Source: Lachnospiraceae bacterium
GTDB taxonomy: Bacteria > Bacillota > Clostridia > Lachnospirales > Lachnospiraceae
Direction: 5' to 3'
Length of the DNA stretch: 42,415 nucleotides
NCBI GenBank assembly: GCA_910574185.1
Contig: CAJSZQ010000034.1
Span: forward strand, 1 to 42,415
A model generated the notes under the pieces. It worked only from the letters and a program-made list of their open reading frames with translations, ran no database searches and was not told the DNA's origin. How positions within the stretch are numbered: position 1 is the first letter of the stretch; each line of letters opens with the position of its first letter. This document shows positions 23,292 to 31,976 of the stretch, one piece after another. Made by a program: the position numbers and the translations under genes.

Positions 23292-24668
23292 ATGAATGGA
23301 TTAAAAAAATTATTTGCACCAGTGGATATGACAGTAGGAAAACCCTGGGAAGATATTGTTATTTTTACTGTGCCGATGTTGATTGGAAATATCGCGCAGC
23401 AATTGTACAATACGGTGGACAGCGTGGTGGTCGGCCAGTTTGTGGGGGATAATGCTCTGGCGGCAGTCGGAAGCGCCGGACCGATTCTAAATCTTCTGAT
23501 TGTATTATTTGTGGGAATCAGTATGGGGGCTGGGATTATGGTATCTCAGTATCTGGGAGCAAGAAATAGGGAAGCGCTGTCTAAGACGATTGGCGCCTCG
23601 ATTGTTCTGACAGCGATTGCATCGCTGATTGTGATGGTCTTCGCAACACTGGCGGCGCGTCCGCTTCTTGAACTTTTGCATACGCCGGAGTCGATTATTG
23701 ACTGGTGTACGTCGTATTTGAGAATTTTGTTCATTGGCGTTGCGGGTATGGCGTTTTATAATATACTGAGCGGGATTCTAAGAGGACTGGGAGACTCCAT
23801 GTCGGCTCTGTTATATCTGCTGTTTGCAAGTGGCCTGAATATTGTTCTGGACCTTGTCTTTGTGGCAAAGTTAAATATGGGAGTAGCGGGCGTGGCTTTG
23901 GCTACCGCCATTGCACAGGGACTCTCTGCGCTGCTTTGCATCCGAAGACTGACGAAGCTGAACGAGCTTTTTGAATTAAAATGGAAGTACATAAGGCTGT
24001 TTAAGAAGTATGCGACGGGAATTATACGACTTGGCGTGCCTTCCGGCGTGACACAGGCAATTATGTCTATGGCTATGCTGGTGGTGCAGTCGTTGACCAA
24101 TAGTTTTGGAGAGTTATTTATTGCGGCTAATGTAATTGTAATGCGTGTGGACGGTTTTGCAATGATGCCGAATTTCTCCTTTGGTACGGCTATGACCACC
24201 TATGCCGGACAGAATGTGGGCGCCGGGGAATATGAGCGTGTGGCGAAGGGAGCAAAACAGGGAACCCTGATGGCAATGGGGACTTCGGCTGTAATTGTTG
24301 GATTAATTCTTCTGTTCGGAAGACATCTAATGCGCATCTTTACGAATACTGCCGAGTTAGTAACGCTTAGCATGAACATGATGACAATTCTGGCTGTCGG
24401 CTATGTGGCTGTGGCGGTGACCCAAACATTGTCCGGAGTTATGCGAGGTGCTGGAGATACTATGACGCCTATGTGGATTTCCATGGTCAGTACGATAGCT
24501 ATTCGCGTACCGCTGGCCTATGGATTGGTGTATTTAAGCAAGACACCGGAACTTCCCCAGGGGGAACAGGCATGCATTTTTATTTCACTGTTGATTTCAT
24601 GGGTCCTTGGAGCTGTGATTACCAGTATATTCTATAAAAGAGGTAACTGGAGGCATAAGGCGATTTAA
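23292..24668 (+). CDS. MATE-family efflux transporter
   Basis: The 458-residue protein has 12 hydrophobic segments and duplicated MATE halves. Family marks are P-M-L-I-G-N-I-A-Q-Q-L-Y-N-T-V-D-S-V-V-V-G near residue 27, A-G-I-M-V-S-Q-Y-L-G at ~90, and the second-half Y-A-G-Q-N-V-G-A-G-E. These transporters export cationic drugs or metabolites by Na+ or H+ antiport. ATG 23292 is supported by GAGGAAGG just upstream; an in-frame ATG at 23271 would add seven residues. Confidence 0.93.
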   Translation: MNGLKKLFAPVDMTVGKPWEDIVIFTVPMLIGNIAQQLYNTVDSVVVGQFVGDNALAAVGSAGPILNLLIVLFVGISMGAGIMVSQYLGARNREALSKTIGASIVLTAIASLIVMVFATLAARPLLELLHTPESIIDWCTSYLRILFIGVAGMAFYNILSGILRGLGDSMSALLYLLFASGLNIVLDLVFVAKLNMGVAGVALATAIAQGLSALLCIRRLTKLNELFELKWKYIRLFKKYATGIIRLGVPSGVTQAIMSMAMLVVQSLTNSFGELFIAANVIVMRVDGFAMMPNFSFGTAMTTYAGQNVGAGEYERVAKGAKQGTLMAMGTSAVIVGLILLFGRHLMRIFTNTAELVTLSMNMMTILAVGYVAVAVTQTLSGVMRGAGDTMTPMWISMVSTIAIRVPLAYGLVYLSKTPELPQGEQACIFISLLISWVLGAVITSIFYKRGNWRHKAI

Positions 24669-24692
24669 AGAACATAAGCATTCTGAAAACAG

Positions 24693-24718
24693 GACGCTGG
24701 CAAACTAACGTCAGCGTC
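24693..24718 (+). terminator. Stem-loop after the MATE gene
   Basis: GACGCTG (24693-24699) pairs with CAGCGTC (24712-24718) around a 12-base loop, 25 bases after the MATE stop. There is no T run directly after it; the IS256-type element starts 17 bases further on. Confidence 0.5.
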
Positions 24719-24739
24719 GGGAGTATCCTAAAGATTGTG

Positions 24740-24787
24740 TAAACCTCCAAACTGATGTAAGATAAAATTACTCAGTTTGGAGGTTTA
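24740..24787 (+). promoter_or_regulatory. 16-bp perfect hairpin that masks the transposase ribosome binding site
   Basis: TAAACCTCCAAACTGA (24740-24755) pairs perfectly with TCAGTTTGGAGGTTTA (24772-24787). The right arm contains the RBS GGAGG, so a transcript entering from outside would fold and hide it. This is the kind of protection known from other insertion sequences against chance read-through expression. Confidence 0.75.
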
Positions 24788-24791
24788 TTTT

Positions 24792-26039
24792 ATGGCAAGA
24801 AAAAAAGATTCCCCACAAAAAGCAGCCCTTCGGGAAATGATGGGCAACTATCTGAAAGAAAACGATGTGAAAGTAAAAAATGGCACCGATGTGAATTCCA
24901 TTATGCGGGACATGATGTCCATCATTCTAGAAGGAGCCTTGGATCAGGAAATGGACGAAGAGCTTGGCTACAGTAAATACGATTACCGGAACAAAGACAC
25001 GAACAACAGTAGAAACGGTCACTCCCAGAAAACCATGCATACCACCTATGGTGATATGGAAATCGATATTCCACGTGATCGGAAAGGGGAGTTTGAACCT
25101 CAAATCGTAAAAAAATACCAGAATACAGTCACACAGGATATGGAAGAAAAAATCATTTCCATGTATGCCAAGGGAATGACAACAAACGATATCGAAAGCC
25201 ATATGAGGGAGCTGTATGATATCGGAATCTCTGACAGCACAATCAGCAGGATTACGGACAAGATCCTCCCCATCGTAAAAGAATGGCAGGAAAGACCGCT
25301 GGAGAGTGTTTACGCGGTTGTTTTCATGGATGCCATCCATTATCATGTACGCAACGAAGGGCGGATTGTAAAACGTGCAGTTTATATTGCAATTGGGATT
25401 GATATGGAAGGCCACAAAGACGTGCTTGGTATGTATGTTGGTCAGAATGAGAGTGCGAAATTCTGGCGCTCTCTCTTGAATGGGTTGAAAAACCGTGGGG
25501 TGGAGGACATTCTGATCGCCTGCGTGGATGGACTGACTGGATTTCCGCAGGCAATTGAGGCAGTTTTTCCACAGACAGAGATCCAGCAGTGCATCATCCA
25601 TCAGATACGAAATACAACAAAATTTGTTTCCTATAAGGAGATCAAACCCCTGATGGCTGATTTAAAGCGTGTATATGCGGCGCCAACGGAAGAGACCGCA
25701 CTGGCGGAACTAGACAGTTTTGATGAGAAATGGAGCGGGAAATACCCAAAAATAGCAAAATCATGGAAAGATAACTGGACAAATCTTTCGACTTATTTTA
25801 AGTACCCAGAGGCTGTCAGACGCCTGATTTACACAACCAATACAATCGAAGGATTTAACCGCCAACTGCGAAAAGTAACGAAATCGAAAACGGTATTTCC
25901 ATCGGATGACAGTCTGCTGAAAATGCTGTATCTGGCCATGATGGACATCACGAAGAAATGGACCGGTCATCGGCAGGACTGGGGCCAGATCCATTCGCAG
26001 TTAGAGATTTTTTTTGAAGAACGGTTGTCAGGGTTATAA
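24792..26039 (+). CDS. IS256-family transposase
   Basis: The 415-residue DDE transposase of the Mutator/IS256 type has D in F-M-D-A-I-H-Y, D in C-V-D-G-L-T-G-F and E in N-T-I-E-G-F-N-R. C-I-I-H-Q-I-R-N lies between the last two, as in the family. The N-terminus has the usual E-L-G-Y-x-K-Y-D-Y and S-R-N-G-H-S region. The frame is uninterrupted and length is normal, so it should be active. ATG 24792 follows GGAGG at 24779-24783. Confidence 0.95.
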   Translation: MARKKDSPQKAALREMMGNYLKENDVKVKNGTDVNSIMRDMMSIILEGALDQEMDEELGYSKYDYRNKDTNNSRNGHSQKTMHTTYGDMEIDIPRDRKGEFEPQIVKKYQNTVTQDMEEKIISMYAKGMTTNDIESHMRELYDIGISDSTISRITDKILPIVKEWQERPLESVYAVVFMDAIHYHVRNEGRIVKRAVYIAIGIDMEGHKDVLGMYVGQNESAKFWRSLLNGLKNRGVEDILIACVDGLTGFPQAIEAVFPQTEIQQCIIHQIRNTTKFVSYKEIKPLMADLKRVYAAPTEETALAELDSFDEKWSGKYPKIAKSWKDNWTNLSTYFKYPEAVRRLIYTTNTIEGFNRQLRKVTKSKTVFPSDDSLLKMLYLAMMDITKKWTGHRQDWGQIHSQLEIFFEERLSGL

Positions 26040-26080
26040 GCAGGAATCCAGTCAAGGAGGGCGGGATTTTCCAATCCTCC

Positions 26081-26108
26081 TTGACATGTTCAAAAACTGC
26101 ATTATAAT
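26081..26108 (+). promoter_or_regulatory. Consensus promoter pointing out of the right end of the IS256 element
   Basis: TTGACA (26081-26086) and TATAAT (26103-26108) match consensus exactly with a 16-base spacer. A hairpin GGACAGA...TCTGTCC (26117-26146) follows the expected start. Transcription would leave the element to the right and run antisense into the DUF4340 gene. The -35 box lies in the 3' arm of another hairpin, GTCAAGGAGG...CCTCCTTGAC (26051-26085). Confidence 0.7.
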
Positions 26109-26232
26109 ACAAACAAGGACAGAACCCTTAAGATAAGACTCTGTCCACAGTAACTAATGATATATCTTATGTCAGTTTTTTCAGTTTACACAAAACTTGA
26201 AACTCTCTCTCAGCATCCCAAAAAGCGCTGCC

Positions 26233-27675
26233 CTAACTCAATACAATCGCATTCACAGCTTCTATCAGATTAACCACATAACTTCTATCAACCAGTGATA
26301 CTGGTTCACCGTCAACAACTGCAAGACACTGGCTTCCATCATAACGGTATAATTCTATCTCTACCTCCGGCTGATTTTCATTATCAATCTGTAATATCAG
26401 GCTGATTTCCTCCTTATCTGACGGCTCTTTCTCTGTAAATTCAGATGCAGCCAAAGAACGAAGCGCACTCCGAAAATCATCCGTCTCAATCTCGTTATTC
26501 TGATAGTACCAAATGCTTTCCTTGTTCTTTTCTTTTACGATTAGTTCATACTCAATCCCTTCTAAGGTTATTTTCGCCCCATTGATATCATCAAAATCTG
26601 CCCATATCACTTCCTGGTGACGAAGAGCATTGTATGAAGTCTCCATCAGATTTTTATAATCCGGTCCGCTGAGCTGATAGATAATCTTTGATTCACCGAC
26701 TCTTAAATACGCAGTAATCTCTTCTTCTGAATCTGTTTCTGTATCTTCCTGGGACTTATCACTATCCGATGATTGAACGGCTTCTGACTCTGCTTTTTCT
26801 TTCTCGGCCGGATCACGCGAGATATGAAGTACAATCGTCTCTTCTTTTTCTTCTTCACTTTCTTCATCCTGCACCTTGTACTGTAGGGTTACAGTCAGCT
26901 CAGGGTCATCCAGACCGTAAGATTTTAACTCTTCATCTGTCACATTATAAGCCACATAGTTCGTCAGATTTAACTCATGGATTGTTTCCACATAATTTTC
27001 AATATTCTCGGTATCCAAAGGCAGTTCCCCGGAATCTTGCTTTACAAAATATACGTCCTCCTTACTATAAGTAACCGCATTATCTTCCGTATATACAGCT
27101 TTATAATTTTCACTGCCTGCAAACTGAATTTGTGTAACAGAATCAAATTCCGGGATTTCATCATGCTGTATCATATCGCTTAGTTCAATATCAAAGGAAT
27201 CCAGTGGGTCATCCTTCACAAGATATACATTTCCATCTCCTATCGAAACATACCGTTCTTCATCCATCTCACTGTAATTGCCCAGTGAAATCTCATAGGT
27301 TTCCTCTTTAAGGCCAATATGAATTGTACAGAGTGGGTCGCTAAGCCCATACTGGTCTAAATCTTCTGCGTCTTCGATAATAAATGAAACCCCGAAAGAC
27401 TGGAAGTTCTTAAGCAGCTGATTCACCTTCTCCTCATTTACCGGAAAATGTTCATCCTTATCATACAACCAGTTTTCATCTTTATGAAAGGCAAATGTTT
27501 CTGATTCATATTCCCAGGAAAGTTCTGTCACATCCTCGCTGTTAAGCTCCAAGATAATCTCATCACTGTTTTTAATCTTCTCCTTACGTTCTTCGTACTT
27601 ACTGACTACCAGTGTCAATACACAGAAAATCAGCAGGACACAAAGAAGTATAGATAATCGTTTAGACCGGTTCAT
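26233..27675 (-). CDS. DUF4340-domain membrane-anchored protein
   Basis: The 480-residue protein has one N-terminal membrane segment (residues ~8-26) and a long, acidic extracytoplasmic part with repeated beta modules typical of DUF4340 (L-x-x-Y-G-L-D-D/S-P at about residues 108 and 250). A very acidic low-complexity linker (D/E/S/K, about 275-325) separates two parts. Its function is not known; such proteins are found next to GldG/GldF-like ABC transporters. It is the last gene of that operon and overlaps the gldG-like gene by 14 bases. GGAGGCGG is the RBS. Confidence 0.83.
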   Translation of the reverse strand: MNRSKRLSILLCVLLIFCVLTLVVSKYEERKEKIKNSDEIILELNSEDVTELSWEYESETFAFHKDENWLYDKDEHFPVNEEKVNQLLKNFQSFGVSFIIEDAEDLDQYGLSDPLCTIHIGLKEETYEISLGNYSEMDEERYVSIGDGNVYLVKDDPLDSFDIELSDMIQHDEIPEFDSVTQIQFAGSENYKAVYTEDNAVTYSKEDVYFVKQDSGELPLDTENIENYVETIHELNLTNYVAYNVTDEELKSYGLDDPELTVTLQYKVQDEESEEEKEETIVLHISRDPAEKEKAESEAVQSSDSDKSQEDTETDSEEEITAYLRVGESKIIYQLSGPDYKNLMETSYNALRHQEVIWADFDDINGAKITLEGIEYELIVKEKNKESIWYYQNNEIETDDFRSALRSLAASEFTEKEPSDKEEISLILQIDNENQPEVEIELYRYDGSQCLAVVDGEPVSLVDRSYVVNLIEAVNAIVLS

Positions 27676-29131
27676 TTTGCCGCCTCCTTCTGTTTACAAT
27701 CGTATAAATCCCGGCTCCAAGAAATGCCAGCGGAAATCCTCCGATCATGAGCGCCTTCAAGAATGAAGATGTGGATTCGCTGATGGTAAGGTAATTATAG
27801 CTTAAAGACTTACTGCGGATAGCAACTGCCTCCCGTTCTCCCATGAGCGAAGACAGGGTATTCATTCCCAAATCCAAATTGGCTCCGGAAGAGTAGGAGT
27901 TATACCTGTCATCCAGTAAATCAGCAGACGCAAACCAGACAATCTGCCCCTCATTGCCGCAATCTACTGATACAGCCAATGCAAATGGACCGTCAACATC
28001 TCCATCCTCCTTTTCATAAGTAGAAATGTTATAGCCCGCCGTCTTACTGTATGCCGATTCAGATGTCGTCAAAAGCTCCGTAACCGTACCGGAAGTATTC
28101 CGAACGGTTAAGCCCTGGGCAATCGGCATGATTGCATAATAATTCTCTTCAATCAAAGGCTCTGTAATTTCACTGGTTCCAATCTCCGGCAGCAGGATAT
28201 AGGGCGCCTGGAAAGCATAACGCTCACGGTCAGACTCCACCACGATTCCATCCGTCACTTCCACGTCATAATTCGCCAGGAGACTATATAGATTTTCCAA
28301 AGTCCCTTCTTCCAGAGGTCCGGCAAGAACCATCAGCTTTCCGCCGCCTGTAATATATTCCGACAGCAGTTCCTTTTCCTCCGCGGAAATATCGCTTGTA
28401 GGACCATAGATCAATACACAGTCTGCTTCTTCCGGTACGATATCTTCATTCAGCAGTGAAAATGTGGTGGTTTCTATATTTTCCTTTTCAATCTGTTTAC
28501 TAAACACTGAAGAAAGTTCTGCCTCTCCGTGGCCTTCTAATATATACAATTGCGGCAGTTCTTCCGTCACCACATAATCAATGGCAGATGTAATGGCGCC
28601 TTCTCCGTCAAAGGATGTGTCATAAGAATACGTGGACATATTCTCTTCAGTGAGATAAATATCACTGTAACTGATAAACCGGCTGCGGTCGTCACATTCT
28701 ACAATCAGGCTGTTATTGGGTGCTTCTTCAGAAGTATACTGATCCGCAAAAGTTGGGTATATGTCCGGATTTTTCTTTACAACCTCGATGTGTTCCGACA
28801 GACTTTCATATTTGGCCAGCAGATTCTCAATGACATCATCCTCTGCGTCTGCCTGAACAATCCAGTAAATTTTCACATCCTTTTTCAGCGCATTTACGAC
28901 TACCTTTGTATTACTCGTTATAGAATAAAGCTTTGTAGAACTGATATCATACTGTGTCAATGTGGTTGGAAGTACAGACGCAAATATATTTACAACCACC
29001 AAAATTGCCAACACAACACCCGTCACTGCCAGGGAATAGGAACCGCCTTTCATCGCAATCTGATTATTGGTGTAATTCTTATTTCCTGATTTTTCCATAA
29101 AAGATTTTTTTACAAAAGATAATTGCTTCAC
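27662..29131 (-). CDS. GldG-family ABC transporter auxiliary protein
   Basis: The 489-residue protein has an N-terminal membrane helix (about 33-55), a large extracytoplasmic domain of the ABC_transp_aux/GldG type (Y-D-I-S-S-T-K-L-Y-S-I-T near the start, then L-Y-I-L-E-G-H-G-E-A, then G-G-G-K-L-M-V-L) and a C-terminal membrane helix followed by R-R-R-R. The start is GTG 29131 with AAAGGAGG nearby, overlapping the permease stop by one base. It is expected to sit in the membrane with the permease; the transported substrate is unknown. Confidence 0.85.
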   Translation of the reverse strand: MKQLSFVKKSFMEKSGNKNYTNNQIAMKGGSYSLAVTGVVLAILVVVNIFASVLPTTLTQYDISSTKLYSITSNTKVVVNALKKDVKIYWIVQADAEDDVIENLLAKYESLSEHIEVVKKNPDIYPTFADQYTSEEAPNNSLIVECDDRSRFISYSDIYLTEENMSTYSYDTSFDGEGAITSAIDYVVTEELPQLYILEGHGEAELSSVFSKQIEKENIETTTFSLLNEDIVPEEADCVLIYGPTSDISAEEKELLSEYITGGGKLMVLAGPLEEGTLENLYSLLANYDVEVTDGIVVESDRERYAFQAPYILLPEIGTSEITEPLIEENYYAIMPIAQGLTVRNTSGTVTELLTTSESAYSKTAGYNISTYEKEDGDVDGPFALAVSVDCGNEGQIVWFASADLLDDRYNSYSSGANLDLGMNTLSSLMGEREAVAIRSKSLSYNYLTISESTSSFLKALMIGGFPLAFLGAGIYTIVNRRRRQNEPV

Positions 29132-29994
29132 TAGTTGTACCTCCTTTTCTCAAGGGACTGTACAGACAGAAATAGAAAAAATACGATTACTGTTATATAA
29201 TATATCATTGCCGTCAGGTCAAAAACACCGTTCATAAATGTATAGAAGCGCTCAAACAAAGATAATTTTGTCATAATATCTGGCAATAAGCCTTCAAATT
29301 TCGAGCTGTCCGCAAAATACAGAACCACCACTGCCAGCATCATCAGAAGACTGAGCCCATACGCTAAGTTCTGGTTTTTCGTCAGATGGCGAATGATAAA
29401 TCCAAACAAAACTGCAATTACGAGCAAAGCGACTGCAGAACCCGATGCCGTTGCCGATACATATTCTGCTAATGTAACGCTATAATAGTTCAGCAAAATA
29501 ATCGGAATCGTAATTCCTGCTGCAAACCCCTGATTCTCTGTTAAAGAAGAAATAAATGTACCTACGGCAATCATCGCAGCACCCATTACAAAAAATGCAA
29601 AAAGTGAACCGTAGGAAGTTGGAAGATAAACCTCTCCAAACTGCGCAAAGATAAGCGGATAAAGCGCAACAATGCACAATGGCACCAAATAAACCGCAAG
29701 AAGCGCAAGGTATTTTCCCACCACAATCTGAGATGCCCGGATTGGAAGAGAATATAGAAGCTGGTCGGTTTTCTGTTTCTTTTCCTCGGCAATCACACGC
29801 ATAGTCAAAATCGGGATAATCACTACAAATCCAAGACACACATAGCCTAATACATATTCGAAATTTGCCACAGCCGACTGGATATTATAAATTAAAGCTC
29901 CGATTCCTACGAAAGCTAACAGAAAAGCTGAAAATATATATGCGGTCAGGGAATGGAAATACCCTGACAATTCATGTTTTAATACCGCTGTCAT
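29131..29994 (-). CDS. ABC-2 type (GldF-like) transporter permease
   Basis: The 287-residue protein has six hydrophobic segments and an ABC-2 N-terminal pattern (H-E-L-S-G-Y-F-H-S-L-T-A-Y-I-F near residue 7, then E-E-K-K-Q-K-T-D-Q-L-L-Y-S-L-P-I at ~70). It overlaps the upstream ATPase gene by four bases (ATGA). With the ATPase and the GldG-like protein it forms a complete predicted exporter or envelope-remodelling complex. Confidence 0.87.
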   Translation of the reverse strand: MTAVLKHELSGYFHSLTAYIFSAFLLAFVGIGALIYNIQSAVANFEYVLGYVCLGFVVIIPILTMRVIAEEKKQKTDQLLYSLPIRASQIVVGKYLALLAVYLVPLCIVALYPLIFAQFGEVYLPTSYGSLFAFFVMGAAMIAVGTFISSLTENQGFAAGITIPIILLNYYSVTLAEYVSATASGSAVALLVIAVLFGFIIRHLTKNQNLAYGLSLLMMLAVVVLYFADSSKFEGLLPDIMTKLSLFERFYTFMNGVFDLTAMIYYITVIVFFLFLSVQSLEKRRYN

Positions 29995-30977
29995 TTCCTG
30001 TTCACCTCGCTTTTCTCGGATTTGCCATTGAAAAGCCGATTATCCCCCTCCGTCAATTCTATAAATACATCCTCCAGATTTGCTTTCTTAGATGACATTT
30101 CTAAAATTGCATCTTCCTTATCGGCAAAAGCAAAAAAGAGTTCCCGGCAGATATCTCTTACGTTCTCAGATTCCGTCTTCACACTTACCGTTGTCAACTC
30201 ATATTCCTGCGTTTTAATATCCCACTCCGTAATATGGCTGACTTCCTTTAGTACTTCTTCAATTTCTTCTTTCGACGCTTCCACCGTAAAAGTGATGCCG
30301 TTGGATGCAAGCAGCAGCTTTTCCAGATTTTCCGGCTTATCAAAAGCAACCAGTTTGCCCTGTGAAATAATCAAAACCTTTTCACAGATAGCCTGAACCT
30401 CTGATAAAATATGGGAACTTAGTATAACCGTATGATTTTCTCCGAGCTGCCGGATTAGCTCCCTGATTTCTATAATCTGAATTGGATCAAGGCCAACTGT
30501 CGGTTCATCAAGAATAATAACCCTGGGACTTCCAAGCAATGCCTGGGCAATTCCCACCCGTTGCCGGTATCCTTTTGATAAATTAGATATCAGTCGATCC
30601 ATTACATGTTCAATTTTTGTCTGTCCTGCCACATCTTCAATCTGCTTTTTAAGCTCCATGCCTCTAAGTCCCTTTGCTTCACCTACGAATTTCAGATATT
30701 CGGCAGGCGTTTCATTCATATAAAGCGGCGGCTGTTCCGGGAGGTAGCCAATCGTTTTTTTCGCCCGTTCCGGTTCTTCAAAAATATCATACCCGTTAAT
30801 CCGTATATGGCCCTCTGTCGCTGACAGACAGCCTGTCATAATGTTCATTGTCGTAGACTTTCCCGCCCCATTGGGACCCAGGAAGCCATACACATGCCCT
30901 TCGTCAATTTCAAAAGACAAGTCGTTCACTGCCATAAAATCACCGTAACATTTCGTTAAATGTTCAACTGTTATCAT
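29991..30977 (-). CDS. ABC transporter ATP-binding protein (GldA-like)
   Basis: The 328-residue ATPase has Walker A G-P-N-G-A-G-K-S-T-T, signature L-S-K-G-Y-R-Q-R, Walker B V-I-I-L-D-E-P-T and H-loop L-S-S-H-I-L. A C-terminal ~100-residue domain is typical of ABC-2 exporters of the CcmA/GldA type. ATG 30977 is chosen for its GGAGGG five bases upstream; a longer frame to 31022 has no such site. It is the first gene of the operon, which reads away from the TAAACT operators at 31061-31134. Confidence 0.92.
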   Translation of the reverse strand: MITVEHLTKCYGDFMAVNDLSFEIDEGHVYGFLGPNGAGKSTTMNIMTGCLSATEGHIRINGYDIFEEPERAKKTIGYLPEQPPLYMNETPAEYLKFVGEAKGLRGMELKKQIEDVAGQTKIEHVMDRLISNLSKGYRQRVGIAQALLGSPRVIILDEPTVGLDPIQIIEIRELIRQLGENHTVILSSHILSEVQAICEKVLIISQGKLVAFDKPENLEKLLLASNGITFTVEASKEEIEEVLKEVSHITEWDIKTQEYELTTVSVKTESENVRDICRELFFAFADKEDAILEMSSKKANLEDVFIELTEGDNRLFNGKSEKSEVNRK

Positions 30978-31060
30978 AGCAACCCTCCTGCATAATTTTT
31001 TTGTTTTAATTTGAACCTCCATATTATCAGGTTCAATTTTTATAACTTACAATAGTTCGT

Positions 31061-31134
31061 TAAACTGAAAATAAACTCAGACAACATTTTTGTGAAAAAA
31101 ACATGAATTTTGCTGGTTGTTTATTTTCAGTTTA
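31061..31134. promoter_or_regulatory. Two inverted sets of TAAACT direct repeats between divergent genes
   Basis: A perfect 16-bp inverted repeat TAAACTGAAAATAAAC (31061-31076) / GTTTATTTTCAGTTTA (31119-31134) is present. Each arm is itself a direct repeat of TAAACT with 11-bp spacing (TAAACT-N5-TAAACT at 31061-31077; the other arm ends TAAACA). This is the usual layout of OmpR/PhoB-type response-regulator boxes. They lie between the transporter operon and the small ORFs, and the same motif precedes the response-regulator gene. Confidence 0.68.
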
Positions 31135-31150
31135 TCTTCATCACTATAAT
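31129..31150 (+). promoter_or_regulatory. Predicted activator-dependent promoter of the 33-residue ORF
   Basis: TATAAT (31145-31150) lies 16 bases after the AGTTTA half-site (31129-31134), with no good -35 box. The response-regulator promoter has the same layout (AGTTTA 32302, TATAAT 32319). Confidence 0.55.
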
Positions 31151-31192
31151 AAAGGACAGAATGAAAAAGCAATAAAACCAAAGGAGAAGAAT

Positions 31193-31294
31193 ATGAATTT
31201 AGAGAACAAGTTTGGCATTTTTATCTTTCCACATCAGCCTGTTTTCTCAGATTGCGAAGGCGGTGTGGCAAAAAGGAGAAGAGTCTTTTGTTAA
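31193..31294 (+). CDS. Small ORF, 33 residues, function unknown
   Basis: ATG 31193 has AAGGAGAAG just upstream and a plausible promoter at 31129-31150, so translation is likely. The product has a hydrophobic/aromatic core (F-G-I-F-I-F-P) and a basic, Cys-containing end (A-K-R-R-R-V-F-C). It may be a short regulatory or secreted peptide, a leader peptide, or the stump of a truncated gene. No family is recognised. Confidence 0.45.
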   Translation: MNLENKFGIFIFPHQPVFSDCEGGVAKRRRVFC

Positions 31295-31328
31295 TGCAGA
31301 AAAAATTTGAAATTTGTGGGATGATATT

Positions 31329-31655
31329 ATGGGATATGGTTATTTGCGAGATATGGCTGACTGGTTTGAATCAAAAGAATTAAAGCATAAGCTCGGTACG
31401 ATTTACGGCTTACTCAAATCGCTTTTGCAGGCCGATAAATATACCTATGAGGACGTTGTAAAAGAAACAACTGGATTAGAACAATTAGGAGAAGTTTATC
31501 TTCCATATATTGCAGCCAAGATTGTTTACAAATATTGTCCGAAATGTATATCCTATTTGGATTTAAACAATTTTACGCCGAAGCTGTATGGAACCCTGTG
31601 GAAAACCATTTACTCTGGCAAATCATGCTGTCATTTGGAAAATGATGCCAAATAG
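31329..31655 (+). CDS. Hypothetical protein, 108 residues
   Basis: The frame encodes a soluble, mostly helical protein starting M-G-Y-G-Y-L-R-D-M-A, with Cys pairs Y-C-P-K-C in the second half and S-C-C-H near the end. The start at 31329 has only a weak GGGA upstream; TTG 31314 is in frame. No family is recognised. It could be a remnant, since the 320 bp after it are without genes. Confidence 0.45.
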   Translation: MGYGYLRDMADWFESKELKHKLGTIYGLLKSLLQADKYTYEDVVKETTGLEQLGEVYLPYIAAKIVYKYCPKCISYLDLNNFTPKLYGTLWKTIYSGKSCCHLENDAK

Positions 31656-31976
31656 GATTATATCAGAGAAATCTTATTCTCTTATATCCCTGGTCACATT
31701 CAAATTTTGATGCAGGAATTAAACTCCCATAAAATATAAATTCTACTTGTTGCGGTGGCTGACAGCTTTATCTGCCAGCCTTTTGTCCTATAATCGAATC
31801 GCTGCCAGCTTCATTAAAGACACCGGGAGAGTTTGATTATTTAACCCAATCTCCAATATTCCAGTCTTTATACTTTGACTGGAATTCTTTCATTGGTTTT
31901 TGTATGGATGAAATGAAGATGGCGTGATTTTTCGTTATTCAAAGACTGCTGAAAAAGTGTAATCAACAGATATATT
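31656..31976. other. Gene-free stretch with two stem-loops
   Basis: No convincing gene is seen on either strand. It contains a terminator-like hairpin at 31757-31784 and a second perfect 9-bp inverted repeat ATTCCAGTC (31858-31866) / GACTGGAAT (31877-31885). The rest looks like decayed sequence. Confidence 0.5.
31757..31784 (+). terminator. Rho-independent terminator
   Basis: GGCTGACAG (31757-31765) pairs with CTGCCAGCC (31772-31780) with one mismatch, followed by TTTT. It lies 100 bases after the hypothetical gene ending at 31655. Confidence 0.6.

Larger units (their letters stand above)
24735..26193 (+). mobile_element. IS256-family insertion sequence
   Basis: The ends share TTGTGTAAAC (24735-24744 and, inverted, 26184-26193), and more inner matches follow (AACTGATGTAAGATA on the left against AACTGACATAAGATA on the right). 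The element is about 1.46 kb with one transposase gene. IS256 elements usually make 8-9 bp target duplications, but the bases outside these ends do not match, so the duplication is lost, the ends are a few bases off, or a rearrangement took place. Confidence 0.85.

Noticed and set aside
24927..25601. Minus-strand frame of 224 codons inside the IS256 element
   Set aside because: It is antisense to the transposase catalytic region; no start signals.
28550..29089. Plus-strand frame of 179 codons
   Set aside because: It is antisense to the GldG-like gene, with Cys/Ile/Arg-rich composition expected of a shadow.
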